A DNA stretch of 64,000 nt from Ilex aquifolium (taxonomy: Eukaryota > Streptophyta > Magnoliopsida > Aquifoliales > Aquifoliaceae). Each line of letters opens with the position of its first letter. Position 1 is the stretch's first letter. Where the stretch lies: contig OX637401.1 of NCBI GenBank assembly GCA_951799425.1, positions 31,669,780 to 31,733,779 of the forward strand, in the 5' to 3' direction. This document shows positions 1 through 12,981 of the stretch, one piece after another. The notes beneath the pieces are model-generated. The model made no database searches and was not told the DNA's origin. It was given only the letters and a program-made list of their open reading frames with translations. A program made the translations under genes and the position numbers.

Positions 1-3000
1 CACAGTTCTACACAAGACATTATGCAACTGAAAATGATGCAAACCTGCATGATTATTTTTCCACATCCACTCCTGAGCAGCCTGAAGACTCTGCAGCAGA
101 GAAAGACAGAAAAGATGGTAGTTAACCGAAAGGACAAGTCTGAGCCTGTCAAGATGTCTGCAACGCGTACCTGTTGGAAACGTGCAGGATCATTTACTGA
201 ACTAGTTGCTCCAGGTAGTTGTGTATAGCCAAATTCCTGCGATGTCAAAAGATCCACAAAAGATTGAATGAACCAGATAATCGAACATTACAAGACTCAA
301 GCCACAAAAGATTGAATGAACCAGATAATCGAACATTACAATGACTCGAGCAGCAATTTATAGGCCAATTTCAACTATGGACCATATTAACATGCATTGA
401 TCTGCATGTATCAGAGCATGGATCACCAAAATCTCGCTAACTTATCTCAAAGAATGGTTTCCTTTTATATGCTTCTGTTAAGTTTGACCGTAATTAAAGG
501 TGGTTGTCTTTATGGGTGACTATCTGCTTATGAGTGCACTCCACTAACTCCAGATGCATTTCATTTCCTGCCTCCTCCACCACCTGTTTATTAATTTCCA
601 TAACAGACACCAAAAAAAACAAAGAAAGGAATTGTCCAGCAAATAAAGCAATTTAACGACCTATTACCAATCCTAAGCAAATTATATGGTCAGTGTTTAC
701 AAGAAGCCACGAGTTTCAATCATTAGGCTCATTATTTGATAAGGCAAACCTAGCACACAATTCATACTGCAGGAATCTGACCATGGCAGTTCTAACAAGA
801 AGATTTTCATGACTGCTGAGCCTGAGCATATTAAACATATAATCAAAACTCCATAAAGCCTGGCCAAAGAATATTTCAAGTCCATAACTTCCTTAGGTGA
901 TGGACTCAAGTCAAAGAAACTAAATAATGGGCTGAAGACTCAAAACATAGTACTTAACAGATATCACCAGAAAATGGGAACATAATACAGTTATTTATAT
1001 ATGTAGAACTGGAAGTTTCACTAAAGAAACAAAAGATTTGCCGACTGAGGCAGCCCACACTCGGATAAGATCCTTTTCCATCACAATCACAAATCCTGTT
1101 TCATCTCACATAAACTAATTCAAATCTAGGTATTCCAATGAACAAAAAGCATATAGTTGCATAGTAATAAAATTGTCATATGCAATGCCAATATGGCTTG
1201 GATATCACGTGCACGGCTGAAAATTCCAACATAAAAATATGCTGCAGTCTACTAATATTTCACTCAATTTCCTCATTAAACAAAAATCATTAGCCTTAAA
1301 CAACTACAATCACAACAAACTTTACCTGAATATTTTGGCGCCCCGCAGCTCCTGGAGTCTGATATTGAAATATGAAACCACAAGATAAGCAAGGAAACAG
1401 CTAAAACTAGAAATGTTGTAAAAAAAACACACAACTATCACCGACCGATGAAGATTGTGAAGTTGGGAGCAACTGCTGAGGGTGGCGAAGCTGGCTTTGA
1501 AGCTGTGTCTGAAGTTGTATTGGGAACTGCATTTGTTGTGTCTGAGGAATTTGCTGTGTGGACAGACCTTGAGGATGAGACAGCATCTGGGGCTGTTGAA
1601 CTGATGGTTTCTGCTGCTGCTGTTCATATAATGTAAGCTCCTCCGGTTTTTCCCACTACGGTCCACCACAACAAAATTTGTCACAAATTATTAAAAGGGT
1701 GATAAAAATTCATGAACAGCAAAAGATGAAGATTGTAAGAAATTTACTTTGCTTTCACCAGTTGTACTATTATAATAGTACTTGTAACCATCAGGAGAAG
1801 TGTGTTCTGTCCAATTACATTTTGCAGGAGCTACAGCCCGGTTTGCTATTGGAACAGCAGAAGTAGCAGGAGGCACATCTCCCACTGCTGATATAGCAGG
1901 GGTGTTGGCAACTGTCTGTGGGACAATCCCAGGCCAAGGCAACTGCAGGAACGAAAAAATCCTCAGCACGTGACATAACAAAAGGACATCATAATATGTG
2001 AGGTTGGAGATGAAAAGTGGATTTAATTTCAGGAAAGGATAGTTTTGAACAAGACAAACTGCTCCACTTGTCGAAGACCCCCAACAAAACTCCAACACCC
2101 ACCCATCCACAGACACACACAGACACAGAGGAAATCAATAAGAAGCTAGTTAAGCCAAACACAAGATGAAAGCAGCCAATGGGTTGTCATAACAACAAAA
2201 GTTTACAAACACCTAAGCATGAGACACAACTATAGTGAAACTGGGATTCAGAGCTGGTCTATCATACATAATATATTATGCCTATGACCAAACTCAACAG
2301 TAAGAAGAAAATACAGAATCTCAAACCCAAATTTTCCAGGGGCCGAACAACTAATCAAATGATGATGTCTCATGTCCCAGAAGTTAGGAAGTAACAATCA
2401 AGCAGTACCACATTATCAGATGTTGTCCTAGAGTATCCTGACAATTTTATCAAACTAATCAATTAATTAGATTGTCTAAAAGTTCATATTTATAATACCT
2501 GTTGTTTAGTAGCCTGTGAACCCTGCTGCCCTGTTAAATTTTGATTTGATGGCTGCATCATCTGCAGATGTTGCAAACAATCTTGAAAGCTCGCCTGAAG
2601 AGTTTGTTTCTGCTGTGAAATCATTTGAGCTAACTGAGAAGAAGGTGATTGATGTTGAGGTTGAAGCAATTGCTGCTGCTGAGCAGGCAACTGCTGTTGA
2701 TTGGCCATGGAAGAAAGAACATGTGGTAAATTACTACTCAAAGGGGCATGTGCTGTAGCAGATGAAGCACTTTGCTGCACCTGAGGCTGAGAAACAGATA
2801 GCTGTCCATTCAAACCAAACAACTGTTGTGATGGCAATGCCTGACTGAGGGGGGGTTGACCAGCAGTGGGAGGTAGTTGTTGACCAAGTTGCCAGGGTGA
2901 TGCATCAGAAATTTGCCTTTGCGGGTAAGATGCTAGAGTCTGAGGTTGTAGCTGCAGGGAAGATGGCAAGAGCTGTGGTGACTGAAGTGACTTTTGTAAT

Positions 3001-6000
3001 GGTGATATTTGCTGGCCAACAGATGAGACTTGTGGCAAAGATTGAGTAAAACTCTGAAGCAATATGAAACAAAAAATGGGCAAAGAATTGTCATTTCAAT
3101 ACGCGAATCAACAGAATTGGATAAAAGCTGAAATCCAACAGCCTATACCTGGTGCGATGTAGAAGCAGATGAAACTGCTAGTCCAGGGTGGGAACCATCT
3201 GCAACACCACTGGGACCACCAAAGGGGCCACCCTAAAAAATTGGTGCAAATCATAAAGCATGTTAGAGATGCCGACAAAAAGACAAAAACTACCATAAGA
3301 GACTAGATAAATCAAAAAATAAGTACCATGTCTATAACTATTTGATCCAAAAATTAAGGAAAGAGAGGATGTTAAAAAGTGATCCCACCAGTAAGACAAG
3401 TTCGCACATGTTAATAATAATGACTTCAACCCTTCCCCCTTCCCCCTTCCCCCTTCCCCCTTCCCAAAAAAGGGAGAGAGAGAGAGAGTCCAATGGTTCG
3501 GTTTATAAATCATCAATTTTTTTCTCACCAGAGTTGAAGGTATTACCATATCACCCGACCGAGGAAGCGATTGAATCCCAAACCCATGTATGCCAGCATT
3601 AGAAGGTGGTCCCATATTCTGAGGACTAACTGGTTGCCACGCATTAAGCGGAATATGGCCATGCACAGCCTCTCCAAGATTTTGTGTTGGTCTGCAAGAG
3701 CAACATGGCAAATATTCATGAGGAATGTACATATAAGAACTTCAATGTGGATAACATTAATGAATAAAAACAGTTTGAGATGGCCAAGGGAAATAAGATG
3801 AGGATTACCTAATTCCTGGTGCTTGGAACCGAGGGCCAAAACCAGGACCACCAAGTGCAGGACCACCCCTGGAAGAAAAGAAAATGATGAAAGAATATCC
3901 CACATTTACAAAAGATAATTTTAATGCTACCAAAAGTGGGACAGTTAAGACAAAAATATTAAGCTTTTTTTACATAGATAGATCTTCGTGGTTATACAAA
4001 ATTCTTAACATCAAACGAAGTCGCAACTACCCTCATGCTTTTTGCACGAAACATCAACCAGTACATTTCCATTTGTTACAAAGATTAAGGGTACACACTT
4101 CAAAACATAAGAAATGATAGTAATGATGGATTAACGAAAAACCTTGATTCTCCAGGTCTAGGCCTTTTAGGATCAGCAAACCGAACAGTTAGGGGCTGAT
4201 CACACCCCTAAGATGCAAAGAGACACAGTCAGCGAACAGGATTCAACTAAAACATCAAATAACAGAGCAACATTAAACAATTAAGTAAGCTTACTCTCAT
4301 TGTATAGATTCCATTAAGAGCATTTATAGCAGCCAGCGCCATTTCTCTAAGAGAAAATTTAACAAATCCACATCCTTCAAGCAGTTTGAACATATGTCAG
4401 TATAGAACAAAAAAAAGGTGATCCAATGCACAGGGGGGTCTGGGAAGCAGATGTATGGAAAAAAAAAAAACATTAAAAAAATATGTGCTGCAGAAAACCC
4501 TACGAACTATACATGCAATAGATTCGAAAGAAGCATCAATATCAGTGTACTGTTACATATGATAGCTGACATTTCACTGAAAAAATATACCCTAAAAACT
4601 CAAGATAGATATCGCTTCTTTTTCCTTTTATTTCACCCCACATACAGTTGTACTGGTAGATAGTCTTGATCTCACCCCCGAGCCAAGATTTAAGGAAGTC
4701 CATATTTCATTATTATTGCATCTTTCGCTTTTCAAAGAAAAATTGCATTTTCAAACCTGAAGTAAAGACTTCTTTTACTTCAAAGATACCAATATAAGTT
4801 CTCCCAATGGGAGAAGAAGCCAAGCCAAAAAGAGTTCTGCTTCGAATCCCACTATATGCAGGCTAGCTTCATTACAAAATCCAACAAGAAAACAGAACTA
4901 AGCATAAATGCGAAAGGACGAACCACGACTCTGCCTCATTTCATCACGCATGAGATAGACATCTTCAACTCGGCCATAAGGTGAAAATATCTGGCAAAGG
5001 AAACCCAGTATTAGGATTATTAGTTTGAACTATTTCATATATAAACACTAAATATGTGGAGAAAAACATCTAGTATTATTTTCAACGAAAAGAGAGAAAA
5101 TTTGAAGATAAATTTCATACTGAAGCACAAGCTTTTTCTTTATCCTTTTTTGGGAGGGAGGGAGAGAGAGTTTCACCATTCCCCAAAGAAAAATAAAAAG
5201 CATGGGGAGAAAATGCATTAGAAGAAACGTATTCTAGGGCATAAGAAAAATAGGCTAATCAATATACTCAAAACATACTTCCTCAACTTCCTTCTCCGTA
5301 GCTTGTTTGTTCAGTGAGCCAACAAATAACTTGAACTCAACTGCACCTAACACAGAAGGGAACAATAAAAGAAATGGAAAAATAAGAATATGTGACAAAA
5401 GAAAATATGCAACAACCCCATACTTTTTTGCAATAAGCATAAAACAAATCTTCATTAATAAAGTATTCAAAAAGCACTCCATTCGAGTTGGAATCACAGA
5501 AATGAGAAGAACTTCTTCCATCAACATGAATGTATAACCAGTCCAGTTTTTCTCCTCATAATACCTCCATCACATATATATGCATAAATATATTACTCTA
5601 ACTCAATTAACATGTCTTCACAATTAATGGGAAAATTCAAGCAAAGAAATTAAGCAAAACACAATCACTATAACAGACCTATGATTACCTAACCCTTCGA
5701 AAGCTATTGTATATTCCGTAACTACTCATGGTTCAACTCAAACAGGAAGTGGATGAGTGAAGCGAGTATAAAAGAAACAGCCGCTTTTAGCTTTTAGCTG
5801 CACAAAATGGCAAACTCGCACTCAAACGTTTGACAACACAAAAATGAACTCTTGTGCAAAGTCATGGCCCCAAAAAGCAAAAATCAAATATTTAACGTTT
5901 TATAAAACTTTGTTCTAATAACTTGCCTTATGTTATGGTTCAAGATATGTACTGGTACCAATTCGACTGGGCGGAGTGGTTTGTATCTAGTCACCTTCCA

Positions 6001-9000
6001 TCGTGATTTTATTCCATGTTCCATATAAATCACGATGCTCACCCGAATCAGTTCAGTCGTCCAAGACTTCTACACGCATTAATCACGAACCATCCGGTCA
6101 TCAAATCAACCAACACAGTTCCACAACACCACAACATGGCCTGAATTTCACATCATATTCACCTTTTTTCTTCTATCAAGCATTTTGTCTTTATCTCCCT
6201 ATACCGTGTCGGGACATAGCGGCTGATGCGTCCTCCAAGTCGAAGGCCGACACCACGAACTTGAACCATGGTAGCAAGTCTACCAAACTGTAACTCAACA
6301 GCATATAAGATGGATCCTCTAGTCAAGATTGACTTTGTCGACGACACAAGCAAGGAGTAGACAAAGGAGAAACGCCTAAACAATCGCTAGATACTCATCT
6401 ACAAAGTTGTTTGCATATCAATCCACGATATTATGTGACTCATCAGTCTAACTCTGTTTTGTTAAGAACCAGTTTTCCTATTCCAGTCAACAGAACATAG
6501 TATAGTTGTGCCCTGTATACAATAACTTACTCTCAGAACAAAGAGTACGAAATTTTTCATTATTGGCTTCAGGTAATAAATAAAATATTTGAGATCCAAT
6601 ACATGTGTGCCCTTGTGCACACAATCCCCCAATAGATAAAGCTCATGATGTACATGATGAAGGTGGAAAGCAATATCAATGTACATATGAAACCAGTAAC
6701 AATGGTTAAAAGGTCACATATAGAACCCAACTTTTCGCACAAGACATACAAAAGCACACTGTTGAGGACACAAGTAATCCCAAGCTTCTGTTTGTTTGTC
6801 ATAAAAAAAAGCAGAATAATTCCTCAGTGAATTGAACCCAATGTTACCAGGATCGTGGGCCACTTTGGTACATTGTACGGAGTACCCGGTGCAACACTTT
6901 TTTAGATACGCAATACGATGGGAATAGGCTTAACTGGTACGCTATTTTGGGTCGCAATTCGTTTTAAAACTCTTATTTTGATCGTTTTCACTACTATCAT
7001 AGAACATCCATAAATATTACGTAAGTTACCATTTATCTTACATTTGTTCTCGACTTTCTGTTATTTAAAATAATATATAATTACAAATCTATATATACGT
7101 AGTCAATTTATATATATTTTATATTTGGACTACATGTCCAAAGCGAATCAATTTAGAGTTAGTATTACAAATTGGGGTCGTATATTTTTGTGATCTAGAT
7201 CGCAAACCCACCCTATTTTGGATCGATGTAATCAGATCGTTGGTCGTCACCAGTTTAGTGAATTCTAGTAACTATTTGAACCCATAAAAGTAGAAGGAAT
7301 AATGAAGTTGATCTTCATACAAATGGTTGCTTTACACCTAAATTTGTGAAAATTTAGGTCTTCAGCATTCTAATGATGCATCACCACGTAAAGACAAAAG
7401 TAGGAGAGAGTTTGGGGAAAACAATTCATGCCAAAAAAAGTTTTTGCTGTGGTTTTTCAATGCGTAGGCCCTAAATCTTCCCTTCAAACCATGCAAGCTT
7501 TCACCTCTTCACACCCAGTCACATCCATACTAAGAGGTAACAACTTTAGTGGCTATAATGGCGTGCATCATTCCGTGTATGGGGCATGAAAAATTCATGA
7601 TAATGGCAATTAAAAGTGAAGAAAAATATAAAAGTGTAAAGAGAGCTTGTATCTTACATCGACACATCAAATGACTAGGGTCCCCCAATGTTGGTTTACA
7701 TGGTTGAGGGATCTCTTCGCTCATTGCCAATTAGTTTTGAGTCGGATACTTTAACAAAAAAGAACAATGACTCATGCATATGATTATTCAGCAAAATTCA
7801 CAAGGCCGTATTCAAAACCTGATGAATCATGATTATGAAGTGAACAAGATTTTTCTCACGGCTTCTTTCAAGACAACGTCTCTCACTACAAAATCAGTCC
7901 TCAACAAACACATACTTCAATGAAAGACAATATTCAACAAGATAATTTGAAGAACAAGTGTTTTTATAACGACTTGCAGCATGAAAATAAAGGCTAAAAA
8001 TATACACACTCCAAAAGAAACTCCAGACAAATAATTGAGGGGGCCAGTGAATTCCTGCTAAAGTAGCATTCAATTACAACCGACTGGTCAAAATTTTGAA
8101 GGATCTCCCAAAGCAGAGAAAGCATTCTCTTAATATAAATATCTGGACACATGGAGGAAAAGAAGGTTACAAAGTAACACATACTGAAGGAAAAAAATTA
8201 CCTAGGCGTTCTCGTTCCCCGTCAGCATATCTGACTTGGATAGGACCCACTCCCTGAAAAGTCACAGATGGTTATGCAGTCAAACACTTGTCCTAGTCAT
8301 CTTACTCAGAGCAGCAGAAAACCTACCCCAGGCAGAATATGCTGGTTGTGTAAAGCTCTTATAGCCCTGTCAGCTTCTTCTGAAGTAGCATATTTTATGA
8401 AACAGCATCCTGCAGGAGTAAAGCGTTTGTATACTGATTTCATTCAATTGCTTTTACCTCTACCCGGAAATGGTACGCTCAGGCAGCTAGATACTATTGC
8501 ATGTAAATAATACATGATGGATTGCAAATACACATGCCATACATGGATGCATAAATGATGTGAGCAGTAGAGACCAAAGGGCATATTGTTCTATAAATAC
8601 ATTAAAAATTTACTATTTACATCCAAACACCAACCAAGTGCGCACCGGACAATTCCATACATCGACAGCCATGTCATAGTTGTATTGTTTAACTCAGCGT
8701 CAAATACTTAGACCCCTCTCTGTGCCCTCATAACCTTTAACTCCTAAAAGAGACCAGGATGATGCTGTTCAACAGCCACTAGCATTGCATTCTACCATTA
8801 TACAAGATCAACAGTAACAAAATAAGAAGAGGACAGAGGGGAGAACTCTCAAACATCAATGAAATCCATCAAAACAAATTGTTGCCACACTTTTTATCAT
8901 CTTGTTAAACTACTCTCATAAGGACATTAAGAACCATTGTACAGACTCTCAACATGAACATCATGACCACTGCTCATTATCAATTGTAAACCCACCAATT

Positions 9001-12000
9001 CGTCCAATGCACACCAATGATTGTAACCGCACAAAAAAGAACTTACAGGTTACAGCTTAATAACGTTCAAAAACCCCAACTTGTTTTGCATCTTTAGCAC
9101 CCATGAATAAATCCTCCACATATCATAGACCATACAACCAAAACAGGCCAATAAAACCTTGCAACACCTGAACCCAACAATAGGCAGCATTGGCACCAGT
9201 ACACATCATGTAGAATTTATTGTTTATGCTAACTGAATCATAATAGGGCATCAATCAGCAGAGTCCTATACGGAATCTGTGATATAATGTGTCATCATAT
9301 TTTTTATTTGCATACAACCAACTACAAAAACAGACTAGGCGTCGATGGGTCAAGTCGCGGTAACAACCTCTCTGCATGTGCAGGAAAGATTGCGTACATC
9401 CGACTCTCCCAAATGGGCAGGAGCCTCATGCACTAGGCCGCCCTTTTTATTCAACCAACTGCAAGTATAAAGCTCGAAATGGACAATGCTTTCAAGATTT
9501 TGCTAAAATCTCATTAATACATCGTCAAACAAACATCGCAGGATGGATGGAAAATGAGAACAAATACATCACTACTTCATCTAACATAACATTTAGCACA
9601 AGCCAGACTTGGAAAGACACATCCTACAAATTTGCAGTTCAACATATATCTAGAAAAGATAAACCATTCAATTTAGAAATATCAGTTGTTTCTTCCCAAA
9701 CAATTCCGCTTATCGAAATTTAATCTGAGTCTTTCCATTCTTTTCTTAAGGTTTCAACCACGTCAACCAAAGTAGGGGAAACATAACGGAAAAAACATGC
9801 TAAATTGCATCAGAGGGACTTTGCTCCACTCAATGAGGTATATGATTTAACCAGAAGCAAACCCCGTGGTGTATGTGATTAAAGATGTCCATTTGCTATA
9901 AGCTGTAGAATTTGGGAGGCAAGCATCAGAGGACACAAAAGTTAACTTGCATCCATACACCAAAAACAATTAACATGACGAGGCTTGATAATGAACATAA
10001 AAATCCACCCATGAATGTGTAAGAGAAGTGTGCACGTCAAATTCCATAGTCTGCAGAAAGTAAGTCCATGATCACTTGATCAGCCACATTCTAGAGGCAG
10101 AAATGGAAGAAACAATCTCATTGCACCAATAATTTCACAACACTGATAGACTTTGATATGTGCACAATGCATCTTATACAAAGTACACACACTATTCCAT
10201 CATTCTGGCCATGAAGTACATGTATGATGAGCCAAACATTTCAGGAAAGAAGCAATATGCAATCTGTGTAAGTCAACATCACAACAATTCGACATAGCCA
10301 ATGAAACACAATGATCGACGACAAAGAAACAAATTGAAACGGCATGGACTGGCCCACAATTGAGCTAAGCAAGCCCTCACAATTGTACATCTGGAACTTC
10401 TATAACAAATTCATCTCCTTCGTTTGCAACTTTTCCAATGTCGATTCTATAAGCATTATCACATTCTTAACTGGAGTATGGATAATATGAGCGTTTAGGT
10501 AACTAATTACATGAACACAACTGCTCTGTACTCAATCGCACACCACAACCCTCACATAATCATAGTAACGAATCTCATGCACACAGCTGCGCCACAGTAC
10601 TCAATAACACCACACATTTATTGCATAATGGTAAGTGGAAGAAGATACGCTTGATTCAGTCATCACAGAGGACACATTCATATATGCCGCCAATGTACCA
10701 TGACTGGATTAGGTGCCCTGCCATCAGCATAGACCTACCACCAACACTAAACCCACCATACAACCAATAAAACCCATAATTTGTTGCAGAAACGATGACA
10801 ATAATAACAACAACAATAATTACAACCACCAATCCATAACACCAAAAAATTGCCAAAACATTTTGCTGCTCAAATGCCCTAGAAGATCCCAACTTCAACC
10901 ATGAACTCCATGAAATTGGAATCAGTTAAGTTTTAAGAGAAGATTTATAGGGTAAAAAGGAGCCATCCAACACATTCTTCACATTGAGCCCCCACATCTA
11001 CAGAAGTGAATCAAAAATGGAATGAACCAACATAGACTAAAATTCACACACATGCTGATGGATAACATCATCATCCAACATCAAGACCAAACTCAAATGC
11101 CACAAAAGATAATATTTTAAAGCAAAATCCACATCACAAAACCAATATCCTCTACATAAGACAATTAAACAATCATTTGCCAATGCCATACACAATTTAA
11201 AATCACACAAGAATGAAAACAGCCCATAAGTTTCAGAACCACTGTCTAAAGGAAAGACCATAAGTTATTGCCATCCCATGCAAGGAGATTTCACATACAA
11301 GCCAAATAGGATCAAAATTTGTCATGTCTCACAAGACCATATAGCAAAACATGTGCACTCATATTTGTGTGTCTCACACACAAAAGCCAAATAGGATCAG
11401 AATTGTCACACCTCACAAGACCATATAGCACCAAAATGTGCACTCACTTATCTCTCCCTGATGTGCAAATCATGGGCTCCATTCCACAAATGGAAAAAAT
11501 GGAAAAACCAACCTGAGACAACATGCCAATGACATAATCACTTCAGGTCACAACCAAGCAAAGAATCATCAACTCCAACCACTTGCTTGAATTTCAAGTG
11601 AATCCATTGAAGGGGCAACTCACAAGAAATCTAAGAACTAACTGAAACTAATAGACAACCATCGCTGATTGACATACCAATTGCAAACCCACCTCATTTG
11701 CCAAAATCATTATTTATATATAAAATTTCCCAGACAATTGAATGAGGAATTCCTAGATAACCAAGAAAAAGAAAAAAAAAACCATAGAAATCCTCCACAT
11801 TCAACATAGTTTATACCAATTTATTACCAAAAATCCAAGTGTTGTGTCAAACAATAGTGATTCTACACATCTTCACATAAAAACTAAGTTATGATATCAG
11901 ACACTCCCCTTGCAAAAGGTGTTGCACATTGCCCATCTGCTGCAACCAGTAACAGAGCAAGAGCTACAGCTTGCTAATTTCCAACTGCTACACAAAAATA

Positions 12001-12933
12001 GATTGGTTTTGTATGCTTATTCTTGTCTTCTTCTTGGTGGACAAGACGAGCATAAAGGAAAGGTTGCAAGCAAAACACAGAAGCCCGAAATTGTTGCAAA
12101 TACTAACTGAGACGAAACATGCTTTTACCGTTGTCCCCTCAGCCCCTAAAAGGACCTGAAAAGAGATATTGGTATGAATCACGCTTGTTTTTATAAAATA
12201 TGCTATTTGCACACACCTTGCTGTTGTCCTGTTCTCTTATCTTTGATCAAAGCAACCTCCAAAACATGGCCCTGTTCCTCAAACAAAGGACGGATCTGAC
12301 ATCAAATAAGAAGCATCTTAGCAGAAATGAAACATTTGCGAGAAAACTTTACATACAGCCATTTATAATTACTTGTTAAACACACAATCCAAATGTACAC
12401 AACTAGATATGAAAGATAGGATCACTGCAATTTGTCGAAGGGACATTAATTAAATATTTTCAGTATCTTCCAATGAAGCACCACAGCTTAGTAAGCTAAA
12501 AACTGAACAAGATGTAAAATAATGTCCAATATCAAAAACAATTTATATTATGCAGGTCAACTGCTGCATGAAGTGACTAACTTACATCTTCTTCAGTGGC
12601 TGTCCTTGGAACGGATCCGACAAAAAGTTTAGCAAAGCTGCCTCCTTCCAAGTGGTCTAAGGAAAAAAACATTAGTACCTCAGGAGAAAGACGATAATCG
12701 AAGTTATCAAAAAAAAGACAAATCACAAATTAAACAAACAATAACCAAATTTAAGGTGTATATAAACAAAATCAGTGATAAAAATGATGGGCAAAGCATC
12801 AAATCTGCATGTTCAATATCATAGGCTCCATATAAGACTCTAAAGCAAGCAGAAAACCTCCTGGATGCCAATTTTTGTATACTAGGAATACTAAATCAAA
12901 TGAACATAGGGGTATATATATACAGACACATAA

Positions 12934-12981
<48 letters not shown>

